From the NCBI GenBank assembly GCA_002409995.1, contig DHOR01000049.1, positions 86,734-150,733 on the forward strand: a DNA stretch of 64,000 bases, given 5' to 3'. A model generated the notes under the pieces. That model ran no database searches. It was given only the letters and a program-made list of their open reading frames with translations, and was not told the DNA's origin. A program made the position numbers and the translations under genes. This stretch comes from Hungatella sp. UBA5385. Lineage in GTDB: Bacteria > Bacillota > Clostridia > Lachnospirales > Lachnospiraceae. Below, piece by piece: positions 25,768-35,003 of this stretch (positions within the stretch are counted from its first letter, which is position 1; every line of letters begins with the position of its first letter).

Positions 25768-26043
25768 ATGGATTTTACTTATAATTCTAACAGCATTGCA
25801 CTTTTTGATGAAGAAAACAACCTGTTGGCTCAGGTAACATTTCCTGCTATTGATGAAAATACAGTAAATATTGATCATACCTTTGTTGATGACTCTCTCA
25901 GAGGTCAGGGAGTGGCAGGGAAACTGGTGGAAGCTGCTGCAAAACAGCTTCGTTCTCAGGGGAAAAAGGCAGTTCTTACCTGCCCTTATGCAATGAAGTG
26001 GTTTGAAAAACATAGAGAAGAATATAAGGATATTCTAAAATAA
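25768..26043 (+). CDS. Short GNAT-type N-acetyltransferase (YjdJ-like)
   Basis: A 91-residue minimal acetyltransferase of the PF14542 kind. It has a short beta-sheet front half, then TFVDDSLRGQGVAGKLVEAA with the R-G-Q-G-V-A acetyl-CoA pyrophosphate loop, and a VLTCPYAMKWFEKH C-terminal segment. Substrate unknown. It has its own ribosome site (AGGAGG) and is followed by a terminator, so it is monocistronic or second to the DUF6774-like gene. Confidence 0.88.
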   Translation: MDFTYNSNSIALFDEENNLLAQVTFPAIDENTVNIDHTFVDDSLRGQGVAGKLVEAAAKQLRSQGKKAVLTCPYAMKWFEKHREEYKDILK

Positions 26044-26056
26044 GCAGCCGCATTTG

Positions 26057-26102
26057 CAGCCATATATATATTGTAAGTTTAAATATATATGGCTGTATTT
26101 TT
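26057..26102 (+). terminator. Terminator after the GNAT gene
   Basis: CAGCCATATATATATT pairs with AAATATATATGGCTG and is followed by TATTTTT. Confidence 0.75.
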
Positions 26103-26158
26103 ATGATTAACTCTGATATAATTAATTAAATCAGTATCAAGAACAGGAGGTAATATTT

Positions 26159-26536
26159 ATGATAACTCCATATTTAACATTTCATGGTTGTTGCGAAAAA
26201 GCATTTAACTTTTATGCCCAGGCTTTTGGAGGTGGAAAAACTCTGTTTGCACGATTGGACAACAACCCAAACAACCCAGTGATGCACGCAAGTGTTACTT
26301 TCACCAATTATGAAGGTTGCATTATGGGCGCCGATACAGACGAGGAGGTTGTAAGTTCTGGCATGGCGATCTGTGTTGTGCTGCCGTCTCGGGAAGTGAT
26401 CGAAGAAATATCCGCAAGACTTGCGGAAGGTGGTACACTTGTGCAAGAATTTTTGCCACCCCCGCCGCCACATCAAAACGATGGTGGTGCTGAGGTGCTT
26501 GATCGATACGGGTATACTTGGTATTTTAGTACTTAG
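26159..26536 (+). CDS. VOC-family (PhnB-like) protein
   Basis: A 125-residue glyoxalase-fold protein of the PhnB/3-demethylubiquinone methyltransferase-like type. Features are ITPYLTFHGCCEKAFNFYAQAFGG at the start, HASVTF in the middle and DRYGYTW near the end. Members bind small ligands or metals, and no enzymatic role can be named from sequence. The start follows AGGAGGTAATATTT. A Pro-rich PPPPPPH stretch near residue 105 replaces a more conserved loop. Confidence 0.85.
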   Translation: MITPYLTFHGCCEKAFNFYAQAFGGGKTLFARLDNNPNNPVMHASVTFTNYEGCIMGADTDEEVVSSGMAICVVLPSREVIEEISARLAEGGTLVQEFLPPPPPHQNDGGAEVLDRYGYTWYFST

Positions 26537-26641
26537 TTATGTTGACTACCAGGTGGCATAAGTAATCGTGGACCTCCATATTTAAATCTTAATGATTCAT
26601 TCTATAGGATAAAAATTGCTTGAATTTAGAAGGTGATTGTT

Positions 26642-26869
26642 ATGGGGAAAATTTTTAGTTCCAGAACTTTATATATGATTGGATTGATTTTATTAGGGTG
26701 CTTTATTATTAGTTCAGCATATGACTGTTACAAGTACTATTTTGGGGAATATCAATATTATTCATCACCGCTATATTTGTATATTGCTCTCCGGGCTTTG
26801 ACATTTCTATTGCCAGCCATTGTTAGCATTGTAATAGCTCATGTTGTAAAATCAAAATACGGAAAATAA
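26642..26869 (+). CDS. Small membrane protein of unknown function (75 aa)
   Basis: I do not recognise this 75-residue protein. It has two hydrophobic helices (about residues 10-27 and 43-67) separated by a Tyr-rich loop (DCYKYYFGEYQYY), and a basic C-terminus. The ATG at 26642 is chosen because GAAGG lies 8 nt upstream; a GTG at 26633 overlaps it. It ends before a strong terminator, so it is a single-gene unit. Confidence 0.6.
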   Translation: MGKIFSSRTLYMIGLILLGCFIISSAYDCYKYYFGEYQYYSSPLYLYIALRALTFLLPAIVSIVIAHVVKSKYGK

Positions 26870-26901
26870 GTATAGCTTTTATACGCCTTTCTAGAACACA
26901 T

Positions 26902-26936
26902 ACGGCGGGGTAGGTAAAATCCCCGCCGTGTTTTTT
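26902..26936 (+). terminator. Strong terminator after the small membrane protein
   Basis: CGGCGGGG and CCCCGCCG form a GC-rich stem with a 10-nt loop, followed by TGTTTTTTG. Confidence 0.88.
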
Positions 26937-26995
26937 GAATACTTTGCGATAATAATTCCCTGAATGATTTAGAATGACGAAAGGTTAAGGTAAAT

Positions 26996-27577
26996 ATGAA
27001 AAATATATTAGTGATTTTAGGTGGAGGAAGAGCCAACGGAAATACAGTTCAATTAGCAAAATCCTTTATAAAAGGTGCTGAAGAGGCTGGGCACAATGTT
27101 GAAACGATCTCTTTACTAAAAACAGATATCCAGGGTTGTCTTGGTTGTAATGCCTGTCGCTTTGGGAAACCTTGTATCCAGAAAGATGGTTTTAATGAGT
27201 TGGCTCCTAAAATCAAAAATGCAGATTTAATAGTGCTGTCATCACCATTATATTTTTGGACCATTTCCGCTAAACTTAAAGCTTTTATTGAACGCTTTTA
27301 CTGCATTGCAGAAGAAGACCCAAATCCACCAATAGGACGATATGAGAAGTATCCCGTCAAAGATTGCGCTCTGCTTATGACATCAGCCGATAATTTCTTT
27401 TGGACATTTGAACAAGCAGTATCCTATTATCAATTTGCACTGATCAATTACATAGGTTTTCGTGATAAAGGAATGGTGCTTGCAGGAGGATGCGGGGATA
27501 CCAATGGAAGACCTCAAATAGACAAAACTGATTATCTGGAAAAGGCATTTGAATTTGGAAAGAACATTTATGTATAA
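26996..27577 (+). CDS. Iron-sulfur flavoprotein-like NAD(P)H-dependent oxidoreductase
   Basis: A 193-residue flavodoxin-fold protein. The N-terminal ILVILGGGRANGNTVQLA loop binds the FMN phosphate and SSPLYFWTISAKLKAFIERFY is the second flavin-binding segment. Cys48, Cys51, Cys54 and Cys60 form C-x2-C-x2-C-x5-C, the compact cluster motif of iron-sulfur flavoproteins, so it may carry an Fe-S cluster. It likely moves electrons to an unknown acceptor. The gene stands alone, ahead of a long hairpin. Confidence 0.85.
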   Translation: MKNILVILGGGRANGNTVQLAKSFIKGAEEAGHNVETISLLKTDIQGCLGCNACRFGKPCIQKDGFNELAPKIKNADLIVLSSPLYFWTISAKLKAFIERFYCIAEEDPNPPIGRYEKYPVKDCALLMTSADNFFWTFEQAVSYYQFALINYIGFRDKGMVLAGGCGDTNGRPQIDKTDYLEKAFEFGKNIYV

Positions 27578-27621
27578 AGGTTTATTATTTACATACGACA
27601 AACAAAGGCATTCATTTGCTA

Positions 27622-27661
27622 ACGGAACAGCACCACCCATTCAGCGGGTGGTGCTGTTCCG
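27622..27661. terminator. Long GC-rich hairpin between convergent genes
   Basis: ACGGAACAGCACCACCC pairs exactly with GGGTGGTGCTGTTCCGT around a 6-nt loop. No T-run follows on either strand, so it is a convergent-gene hairpin that may act as a weak terminator or RNA stabiliser. Confidence 0.7.
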
Positions 27662-27665
27662 TATA

Positions 27666-28529
27666 TTAATAGATTTCTTCCGCATCAGAAGGTAATTTCC
27701 TAACATGCTTAAGATACCTTTTACTATTCTCCGCCTCAACCAAATCATAGGTGAAATTTAGTTTTCCGCTGACTTCCATAGCGATTTCCTCAAATAACTC
27801 ACACATATCAAAAACAGCATCCCAAATACATTTCACCTCGGGCAAAGAATATGTTCCAAGATATCTCTGATAAATCTCTTTTGAAACATACTTATCCATG
27901 TACTTTGCGGATTTACCCACGCTTACAGAAAAATCATTTTCAATCCCTATCTTCCATTCCAGCAGCTGCCTGAGCATAGGTCTTATATTCAAATCTATCA
28001 TGTCCAAAACATAAGGAATTTCTTCACGCCATAATCCTTTTGCAACATTGTTAAGACACCACCAAAATTCGTTGCATGTATAATGAAATTGCTCCTGTGA
28101 TGGTTGTTTCACCCAATACTTTTCGTCTGACAACATCTGCTTTTCCGGCAAAAGGTTATCCTTATCTACCAAGGTTTTATAAAGTTCAAGATTGTTTTTC
28201 ACATATTCCAATGTACATACATGCAAATTCAGTCTGTTTCCATCAGCAAATTGAATTAACCAGCCATAACAATTTTCAACATCAGAAGGATAATTTATAT
28301 TTTCCTCCGGATACTGCATATATAAACGTTTACCGAAACGGTCAATCCATTGTCTATCCTCTCTGAAGGACTTTGTTTGTGTTACAATATACACTACATC
28401 ATAATCTTGAAATATATCTTTCGGTACCTTTGGATTAGCACGAGAACCTTCCAGATAAGCAGCACGAATACGGGTATCATTACTGGCAGTGTTTATGATT
28501 AAATCTAACATCTCTTTTTCTGTACGCAT
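27666..28529 (-). CDS. Aminoglycoside 6-adenylyltransferase (ANT(6)-like)
   Basis: A 287-residue nucleotidyltransferase of the AadE/ANT(6) family, whose members adenylylate streptomycin. The AAYLEGSRANP segment (Gly-Ser motif) followed by DYDVVYIV supplies the Asp pair for metal. WLIQFADGNRLNLHV is the family's second signature, and EFWWCLNNVAKGLWREEIPYV is typical. Length is normal. The start at 28529 follows GGAGGAAAGGTGAATCT. It is chromosomal with no mobile element beside it, so it may be an intrinsic member rather than an acquired resistance gene; resistance is not shown by sequence. Confidence 0.9.
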   Translation of the reverse strand: MRTEKEMLDLIINTASNDTRIRAAYLEGSRANPKVPKDIFQDYDVVYIVTQTKSFREDRQWIDRFGKRLYMQYPEENINYPSDVENCYGWLIQFADGNRLNLHVCTLEYVKNNLELYKTLVDKDNLLPEKQMLSDEKYWVKQPSQEQFHYTCNEFWWCLNNVAKGLWREEIPYVLDMIDLNIRPMLRQLLEWKIGIENDFSVSVGKSAKYMDKYVSKEIYQRYLGTYSLPEVKCIWDAVFDMCELFEEIAMEVSGKLNFTYDLVEAENSKRYLKHVRKLPSDAEEIY

Positions 28530-28596
28530 AGATTCACCTTTCCTCCCGAATTTCATCACCAGCATTATATCACGCTTTCCAGCCTCTATAAAGCAA

Positions 28597-28630
28597 ATTT
28601 AACCCAGAGGTCAAACCCCTGAGTTAAATT
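28597..28630. terminator. Hairpin downstream of the sugar ABC operon
   Basis: AATTTAACCCAG.GGT and ACC.CTGAGTTAAATT form a stem with weak mismatches. It lies between the permease gene end (28694) and the ANT(6) start, and no clear T-run follows. It could end the ABC operon. Confidence 0.45.
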
Positions 28631-28693
28631 CTCACACTATATTCTCACATTAAATTCTTACGTTATATTCTTAAATAAAGTAAACAAACCATC

Positions 28694-29701
28694 CTATTTC
28701 CTAAATGTCTTAGATTTCTTAATATAGTCGATATAAACTGCTCCCAGAATAACGCTTCCCTTTACAACAAACTGCCAATAGCTGCTGATCTTCAACAAAT
28801 TCATACCATTGTTAAGAATACCCATAATCAGAGCACCGATTACAGTTCCGCTTAAAGTACCAATACCACCGTTGAAGCTGGTACCTCCAAGAACGGAAGC
28901 TGCGATAGCATCTCGCTCAAATCCTTCACCTACCGATGGCTGTCCGGAGTAGAGACGTGCTGCCAGGATAATACCTGCAAGAGCTGCCATAATGCCGCTG
29001 ATGATGAATACCTGGGTCTGTACCTTCTTTACATTAACTCCTGCAAATCTGGCTGCTTCCTTATTACCGCCTACCGAGTATACATGGCGGCCGAAAGCTG
29101 TCTTATTCAATATAAAATACAATATAATAAAGGTAAGAATTACGTAAAGCACAGGGATTGGAATTCCCATAATTGAGCCTGTTCCCATATTGTTAAATGC
29201 ATCATTTTCACACTGTGCAGGCTGACCGCCGGTTAATATGTAGCTGACACCACGGATAATAATCTGTGTAGAAAGAGTTACGATAAATGGCGGCAGTGTG
29301 GTATGGGAAATCACATATCCGTTAAAGCAGCCGACCAGTGCACCAAATGCCAGCGCAACTCCAAAGCAGACAATCACAGGCATTCCCATATTAGCCAGTC
29401 TTACAGAGATAACACCGGCTGCTGCAACCACAGAACCTACGGATAAGTCGATTCCGCCGGAGATCAGCACGCAGGTAATACCAAATGCAATAAATGTATT
29501 CACACATACCTGACGCAGCACACTTAAAAGGTTGTTGCCAACCAAAAATGTTTCCGTTGTGATTGATAAAACCACAAATAATGAAACAAGTGCAATCATT
29601 GAGGCAAGATTTCTCTTCAGGAAATTAAATGCCGGATTGTTATCAAGAGCCGAAACTCTCACCTGATTTTCTTTTGATTTTGTACTTCCCTGATTAGACA
29701 T
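28694..29701 (-). CDS. Ribose-type ABC importer permease
   Basis: A 335-residue BPD_transp_2 family permease (RbsC/XylH type) with about ten membrane helices after a 30-residue polar N-terminus. The SGGIDLSVGSVVAAAGV and GFERDAIAASVLGGTSFNGG segments are the family signatures. It works with the ATPase encoded directly upstream (8-bp overlap) and the binding lipoprotein. It is the last gene of the tkt-sugar ABC operon. Confidence 0.94.
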   Translation of the reverse strand: MSNQGSTKSKENQVRVSALDNNPAFNFLKRNLASMIALVSLFVVLSITTETFLVGNNLLSVLRQVCVNTFIAFGITCVLISGGIDLSVGSVVAAAGVISVRLANMGMPVIVCFGVALAFGALVGCFNGYVISHTTLPPFIVTLSTQIIIRGVSYILTGGQPAQCENDAFNNMGTGSIMGIPIPVLYVILTFIILYFILNKTAFGRHVYSVGGNKEAARFAGVNVKKVQTQVFIISGIMAALAGIILAARLYSGQPSVGEGFERDAIAASVLGGTSFNGGIGTLSGTVIGALIMGILNNGMNLLKISSYWQFVVKGSVILGAVYIDYIKKSKTFRK

Positions 29702-31205
29702 ATTCCTCTACCCCTTCCTCTACTGCGTATGACATAATAATCTCCTGGGTAATTTCATCGGTTTTCGGGTCCAGAATCTTAACAAGACGCCCTTCATTCA
29801 TAACTGCAATTCTGCTTGAATTGTTGATGATTTCAGGCAGTTCTGATGAAATCATAATAATGGAAACTCCTTCAGCCGCCAAATCCTGCATCAACTTATA
29901 TATCTCAGCTTTGGCGCCTACGTCGATTCCTCTGGTTGGCTCGTCTAAGATCAACACATCAGGTTTTGCAGCCAGCCATTTGGAGATAACCACCTTCTGC
30001 TGGTTTCCTCCGGATAACTCTCCTGCAAGCTGATTGACGGAAGCCATTTTAATGGATAATTTATTCTGATAGGTCTCTATAATTTCACGTTCTTTTTTCT
30101 TATTCACCTTGAAATTGTGGATAAAGGAAGGAAGAACCTGAAAGGTTAAATTAGTGGCAATGGAATGTCCCAGAAACAATCCCTGCACTTTACGGTCTTC
30201 AGGAACCAGCATAATGCCATTGGCAACCGCATCTTTGGGACTGCGAATCTTCACTGATTTTCCATTGATCACAATCTCACCTGAGGTGGCAGGATCAATT
30301 CCGAATAGCCCCAGTGCCATCTCTGTACGTCCTGCGCCAACCAGACCTGAAAATCCCAGTATTTCTCCTCTTTTCAGTTCAAAGCTGACGTTCTTAACAT
30401 TGGAGTTTGTTAAATTTTTAACCTCTAAAACTGTTTCTCCGCCTTCTGCACGGTGAGTGCTGTAAATGCTTTCGAATTCACGTCCCACCATCATGCTGAT
30501 CAGCTCTTTTTCATTGGTTTCTTTTGTGTTTTTTGTTCCTATAAATTCTCCATCCCGAAGTATGGTAACGCTGTCGCATACCTTAAATGTCTCCTCCATA
30601 CGATGGGAAATATAGATAATTGCTACATTTTTACTTCTCAGCAAATCAATCTGTTTAAATAGATGTTCCGTCTCTCCATGGGAAAGAGAGGCAGTGGGCT
30701 CATCCATAATAATGATTTTCGCATCTTCATTGATGGCTCTTGCAATTTCCAGCATCTGCTGCTGCGCAATGGAAAGTCCTGCAATCAGGCGATGTGTATC
30801 CATGTCCAGTCCTAAGGCATCCAGCGCTTTTTTCGCTTCCTGATGCATTTTCTTATAATCCAGCAGACCCAGGGAGTTTTTAAACTCCCTGCCGAGAAAT
30901 AGATTTTCTGCGATATTCATATTGGGAACATTGCTGATTTCCTGATGAATAAAGCTGACACCGTATTTTCTCGCATCGTCTACTGTATTTATTTTTACAT
31001 CCTCTCCGCCTATACGGATAGAGCCCTGATCTCCACTATAGATACCGCCCAGTATTTTCATCAGTGTCGATTTTCCTGCGCCATTTTCGCCCATAAGGGC
31101 ACGCACTTCTCCCGGCTTTACCTGGATACTGACGCCGTCAAGAACAACGTTGGTACCAAAAGCCTTTGTAATATCGCTCATTTCAAGAAGAAATTCCCCT
31201 GGCAT
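29694..31205 (-). CDS. Ribose-type ABC importer double ATPase
   Basis: A 503-residue protein with two fused ATPase domains, as in RbsA/XylG/MglA. The first has Walker A GENGAGKST, signature LSIAQQQ and Walker B IIIMDEPT. The second has the degenerate GLVGAGRTE in place of Walker A, then the LSGGNQQK signature and LILDEPTRGID. That asymmetry is normal for carbohydrate-uptake type 2 ATPases. It powers pentose or related sugar import. Confidence 0.95.
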   Translation of the reverse strand: MPGEFLLEMSDITKAFGTNVVLDGVSIQVKPGEVRALMGENGAGKSTLMKILGGIYSGDQGSIRIGGEDVKINTVDDARKYGVSFIHQEISNVPNMNIAENLFLGREFKNSLGLLDYKKMHQEAKKALDALGLDMDTHRLIAGLSIAQQQMLEIARAINEDAKIIIMDEPTASLSHGETEHLFKQIDLLRSKNVAIIYISHRMEETFKVCDSVTILRDGEFIGTKNTKETNEKELISMMVGREFESIYSTHRAEGGETVLEVKNLTNSNVKNVSFELKRGEILGFSGLVGAGRTEMALGLFGIDPATSGEIVINGKSVKIRSPKDAVANGIMLVPEDRKVQGLFLGHSIATNLTFQVLPSFIHNFKVNKKKEREIIETYQNKLSIKMASVNQLAGELSGGNQQKVVISKWLAAKPDVLILDEPTRGIDVGAKAEIYKLMQDLAAEGVSIIMISSELPEIINNSSRIAVMNEGRLVKILDPKTDEITQEIIMSYAVEEGVEEYV

Positions 31206-31244
31206 AGTCTCTCCTATCCGCCTGATTTAACAGGCTTTTAAAAT

Positions 31245-32174
31245 TTATTCCCCTACGTTCTCCGCTGTAATAATAGACATAGGAATTACTACATTTGCAT
31301 CTACAGTCTCATTAGCAATGATCTTATAAGCTGTTTCCACACAGGTTTTTCCGATTCTTTCAGGGTCCTGAGCTGCTGAGGCAACCATTTCACCTGCGCG
31401 GATAAATCCCTTTCCTTCATCAGAACCATCGATAGCCACTACTTTGATTTCGTCCATTCTGCCGGCTTCTTTGATTGCTGCAATGGCACCTCTTGCAGTA
31501 GGATCGTTAATGGTAAATACTCCGTCAAGCTCTGGATTAGCGCTTAAAAAGTCAACCATAACAGGCTGGGAATAGTCAGATTTAGCTTTCTCAACGTCAC
31601 GTGTCTGAATGATTTCAATGTCAGGATAGTTCTTGATTTCCTCTTCAAATCCTGCCTGACGGTTATAACAAACCTCTGTTGTACTATAGGTGATCTCCAC
31701 TACTTTTCCCTTGCCGTCAAGAGCGTCTGCCAGTGCCTGTGCACAAAGCTTACCTGCTTCTACGTTATCAGAAACTACGGTACACTGTACAAGTTCCGGA
31801 TTCTTAACTGCAGTGTTAAATGCGATAACAGGAACTCCTGCTTCTTTACATGCTTCCAGTGTTGCTCTTACACCTTCTGAGTTAATGGCTGATAATAAGA
31901 TAACATCACAGCCCTGGCTGATCATATCTGCTACGTCATTCATCTGTTTGTTCTGGTCACCTGCTGCGTCCTGAATAATCAGCTCATCCCCTTCTTTTAA
32001 AGCGCCTTCCATAGCCTCTTTAATCTGGATAAAGAACACATTTGTAAGGTCCGGTGCTGAAACACCGATCTTAACACCTTTTGCCTTGCCGCCTTCAGCG
32101 GTTGTTTTCTGTGCGCAGCCGGCTAAAGAAAACATCATTGCCCCTGCCATAAGTAATGCTACTATTCTTTTCAT
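31245..32174 (-). CDS. Sugar-binding lipoprotein of a ribose-type ABC importer
   Basis: A 309-residue periplasmic-binding-protein type I (RbsB-like) with a lipoprotein signal: basic MKR, a hydrophobic core and the lipobox LAGC, so the mature protein starts at about Cys20. The IGVSAPDLTNVFF start of the mature domain and AVDGSDEGKGFIRAGEM are typical sugar-binding segments. The ligand is not clear. The start at 32174 is chosen over 32192 because GGAGGGG lies between. It connects the transketolase genes to the transporter. Confidence 0.92.
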   Translation of the reverse strand: MKRIVALLMAGAMMFSLAGCAQKTTAEGGKAKGVKIGVSAPDLTNVFFIQIKEAMEGALKEGDELIIQDAAGDQNKQMNDVADMISQGCDVILLSAINSEGVRATLEACKEAGVPVIAFNTAVKNPELVQCTVVSDNVEAGKLCAQALADALDGKGKVVEITYSTTEVCYNRQAGFEEEIKNYPDIEIIQTRDVEKAKSDYSQPVMVDFLSANPELDGVFTINDPTARGAIAAIKEAGRMDEIKVVAIDGSDEGKGFIRAGEMVASAAQDPERIGKTCVETAYKIIANETVDANVVIPMSIITAENVGE

Positions 32175-32197
32175 TTGTAACCCCTCCATCATTCATT

Positions 32198-33133
32198 TTA
32201 TTTGTTTATAAATGTTATTACCTGCTGTGAAATGTTATCTGCATTTAAGCCGAATTTCTTAAATAAATCCTGTGGCTTACCGGATTTTCCAAATTCATCC
32301 TTCATGCCGATTCTTAAAAGTCTGGTAGGACATTTCTCGCTGAGAAGCTCTGCAACTGCTCCGCCCAGACCACCCAATATATTATGTTCTTCTACTGTAA
32401 TAATAGCTCCGGTCTCTTTTGCTGCCTTTAAAACAATTTCTTCATCCAGAGGTTTGATGGTATGTATATCAATGATTCTTGCATTGATTCCCTGAGCTTT
32501 TAAGATATCATGAGCTTTTAATGCTTCCTGAACCATAAGTCCTGTAGCAAGAATTGCAGCATCATTACCCTCTCTCATCTCATATCCCTTAAACAATTCA
32601 AATTTATAATCCGGTGTATCGTTAATTATATCTGCCGGGATTCTTCCAACTCTTAAGTAGGCAGGACCTTCATAATCCATCAGCGCCTTTACTGCAGCCT
32701 TTGTCTCAATTGCATCGGAAGGGGATACTACCAGCATTCCTGGAATTGCTCTCATAATTGCAATATCCTCCAATGCCTGATGGGTTGCTCCGTCTTCCCC
32801 TACGGAAACACCACTGTGAGTTCCCACTACCTTAACATTGAGGCGGGGATATCCAATGGAGTTACGAACCTGCTCCCAGGCTCTTCCTGCTGCAAACATT
32901 GCAAAGGAGCTGGCAAATACATTCTTGCCTGTTGTAGCAATTCCTGCTGCAATGCTCATCATGTTGGCCTCAGCGATTCCTATATTGCGGAAACGCTCCG
33001 GATATTTATCTGCAAAGTTGCCTGACATGGTACAGCAGGCAAGGTCTGCATCTAAAACCACCACATCTTCCTTACTGCCATATTCTGCAAGTGCATCACC
33101 ATAAGCCAGTCTTGTTGCGTATTGCTCAGCCAT
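32198..33133 (-). CDS. Transketolase, C-terminal subunit
   Basis: A 311-residue protein equal to the pyrimidine-binding plus C-terminal domains of transketolase. It has RNIGIAEANMMSIAAGIA with the Glu that activates thiamine diphosphate, THSGVSVGEDGATHQALEDIA, and a Rossmann-like C-terminal domain. The N-terminal half is encoded by the adjacent gene, the start overlapping its stop by one base (TAATG), so the two form one enzyme by translational coupling. Split transketolases are common in anaerobes, and those encoded with ABC importers tend to act on a specific sugar phosphate. Confidence 0.93.
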   Translation of the reverse strand: MAEQYATRLAYGDALAEYGSKEDVVVLDADLACCTMSGNFADKYPERFRNIGIAEANMMSIAAGIATTGKNVFASSFAMFAAGRAWEQVRNSIGYPRLNVKVVGTHSGVSVGEDGATHQALEDIAIMRAIPGMLVVSPSDAIETKAAVKALMDYEGPAYLRVGRIPADIINDTPDYKFELFKGYEMREGNDAAILATGLMVQEALKAHDILKAQGINARIIDIHTIKPLDEEIVLKAAKETGAIITVEEHNILGGLGGAVAELLSEKCPTRLLRIGMKDEFGKSGKPQDLFKKFGLNADNISQQVITFINK

Positions 33134-33972
33134 TATCCTCTTACCTCCTCTAAATATGCTTCAATCTCTGAAACTGCAGCCTCATACTGTGTCTGATCAG
33201 GAGCTTTCCCGTGCCAGCCGGCTACATTTTCCATAAATGAAACGCCTTTTCCTTTTACAGTCTTTGCAATAATTGCTGTTGGCTTGCCTTTTGTCTTCTC
33301 TGCCTGATCAAAAGCATCTATAATCTGATCCATATCATGACCGTCAATCACTATGGTGTTCCAGTTAAAGGAATCAAATTTCTTATCAATTGGATATGGG
33401 GACATTACATCTGTGATCTGTCCGTCAATCTGAAGGTTGTTATTATCCACAATTGCAACCAGATTATCAAGCTTATAATGGCCTGCGCTCATAGCCGCTT
33501 CCCAAATCTGGCCTTCTTCGATCTCACCGTCACCCATAATGGCATACACTCTGTAATCTACCTTGTCCATTCCTGCTGCCAATGCCATTCCAACTGCTGC
33601 TGAAAGTCCCTGACCAAGTGAGCCAGTTGACATATCCACACCTGGAACAGAAATCTCCACATGTCCTGATAAACGGCTGTCTATCTGACGGAAATCCTTC
33701 AGCTCCTCTTTTGGGAAAAATCCCTTCTCTGCCAGCACTCCGTAAAGTGCAGGGCTGCAATGTCCTTTAGACAACACCAGCCTGTCCCTGCCTTCCCATT
33801 TGGGATTTTTCACATCTACCTTCATCTGGTGAAAGTATAAAGCTGTTAAAATATCAGTAATGGAAAGAGAACCTCCTATATGACCTGAACCTGCAGATAC
33901 TACTGCCTTCAGAGCATTTAACCTGACATGAGCAGCAGTTTCTCTTAAGCTTTTGCTCTTAGTTGCATCCAT
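33133..33972 (-). CDS. Transketolase, N-terminal (thiamine diphosphate-binding) subunit
   Basis: A 279-residue protein with the transketolase N-terminal fold: GHIGGSLSITDILTALYF, RDRLVLSKGHCSPALYG, the GDGEIEEGQIWEAA thiamine diphosphate motif and VDNNNLQIDG. It transfers two-carbon units with the C-terminal subunit. It is the first gene of the operon. A palindromic operator and a TTGACA promoter lie in the 100 bp upstream. The ribosome site is AGGAGGATGTAATC. Confidence 0.94.
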   Translation of the reverse strand: MDATKSKSLRETAAHVRLNALKAVVSAGSGHIGGSLSITDILTALYFHQMKVDVKNPKWEGRDRLVLSKGHCSPALYGVLAEKGFFPKEELKDFRQIDSRLSGHVEISVPGVDMSTGSLGQGLSAAVGMALAAGMDKVDYRVYAIMGDGEIEEGQIWEAAMSAGHYKLDNLVAIVDNNNLQIDGQITDVMSPYPIDKKFDSFNWNTIVIDGHDMDQIIDAFDQAEKTKGKPTAIIAKTVKGKGVSFMENVAGWHGKAPDQTQYEAAVSEIEAYLEEVRG

Positions 33973-34000
33973 GATTACATCCTCCTATTTGTTTGGTATT

Positions 34001-34020
34001 ATTGTATGTTGTCATACAAT
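34001..34020. promoter_or_regulatory. GntR-type operator upstream of the transketolase operon
   Basis: ATTGTATGTTGTCATACAAT has perfect 8-bp arms and contains TTGTCATACAA, which fits the FadR/GntR pattern TNGTNNNACNA. It lies between the promoter and the start of the operon, and its arms match the operator at the divergent GntR/RpiB locus. Confidence 0.8.
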
Positions 34021-34037
34021 CCTACCGCGATGTAAGT

Positions 34038-34066
34038 ATATTACCCTCTTTTAACATATTTGTCAA
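34038..34066 (-). promoter_or_regulatory. Promoter of the transketolase-ABC operon
   Basis: On the minus strand TTGACA (34061-34066), a 17-nt spacer and TAATAT (34038-34043). The operator at 34001-34020 lies just past the predicted start site. Confidence 0.7.
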
Positions 34067-34188
34067 TAATAATTTAAAATATATTTCAAAAACCGCATTT
34101 ATTCCCATTTAATCAAGGTTTCCTCTAATTAAAGTTGAAAAAGTGACATATAAGCGGGGTGTTGATGTAAAGATATTATAACAATTAG

Positions 34189-34239
34189 AAAAAGCCGGAC
34201 ATAGAATTTTGTAATACAATCCTATGTTCCGACTTTTTT
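34189..34239. terminator. Bidirectional terminator after the GntR gene
   Basis: AAAAAGCCGGACATAG pairs with CTATGTTCCGACTTTTTT with one bulge and one mismatch. It ends the minus-strand GntR gene. Its loop carries GTAATACAATCC, which repeats half of the operator sequence. Confidence 0.75.
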
Positions 34240-34252
34240 ACAATCAATTTTA

Positions 34253-34948
34253 TTAATTTTTAATACTGGAATCTAAATCTTCCATAATCTTCTGGATATG
34301 TCTTGCCATAAACAACTGCCCTGCCTCGGGGTCGTGATCCTTAATCGCTTTTAAAATATTATTATGAGGTTCTACTGCATTTAAAACATTCTGCTCCAGC
34401 TTAAAGGTTTTGCTTCGGAAGCTTTTAATACATTCATTGATATTGCTGCTAATGGATATCAGCAATTTATTACGGCTCTTCTCCATAATTATACTGTGGA
34501 ATTCCTCATCATAAAGGGCAATTTCCTCTGAATCATGAGCTTCCACAGCAGCAAGGAATTTATTATGAATGGCTTCTATTTCCTCTATATCACTGTCATT
34601 TACCCTTTCAATGGTCAGTTTTACAGCAAGTACCTCTATGGCATTGCGGACTTCAAAGCAGTCCTTTAACTCCACTTCATTGGTAACAAACCATTTTACA
34701 ATCTCATCAATGCTCAAATCCTCTACTCTGGCTACAAAGGCACCTCGTCCCGGTAAAATATCAACAAATCCGTTTGCCTGTAAGATACGAAGGGCTTCTC
34801 TTACAGTTCCTCTTCCCACGCCCAGTTTTTTACAAAGCTCCATCTCCGTAGGAAGCTTATCCCCTACGCTGACTTCACCTGACATAATAAACTCTTTTAA
34901 ATTGTCAGCAACCTGATCTACAATAGGAATCCGTTCAATGCTCTTCAT
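34253..34948 (-). CDS. GntR-family (FadR/FCD) regulator of the sugar locus
   Basis: A 231-residue regulator with an N-terminal winged helix (residues 1-75, VGDKLPTEMELCKKLGVGRGTVREALRIL) and a helical FCD effector domain with the metal-binding-type His at LYDEEFHSIIM and later ARHIQKIM. FCD regulators usually sense a sugar acid or sugar phosphate. Operators with matching arms lie before the transketolase operon and before the divergent RpiB-like gene, so it likely controls both. The start follows AGGTGGCGAGGT. Confidence 0.9.
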   Translation of the reverse strand: MKSIERIPIVDQVADNLKEFIMSGEVSVGDKLPTEMELCKKLGVGRGTVREALRILQANGFVDILPGRGAFVARVEDLSIDEIVKWFVTNEVELKDCFEVRNAIEVLAVKLTIERVNDSDIEEIEAIHNKFLAAVEAHDSEEIALYDEEFHSIIMEKSRNKLLISISSNINECIKSFRSKTFKLEQNVLNAVEPHNNILKAIKDHDPEAGQLFMARHIQKIMEDLDSSIKN

Positions 34949-35003
34949 ACCTCGCCACCTGTTTCCTCTTTTTTATAGTAATTATAATGCCTGTTACTTA
35001 TAC

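Noticed and set aside
27666..28529. ANT(6)-like gene as part of a resistance island
   Set aside because: No transposase, integron or plasmid features flank it.
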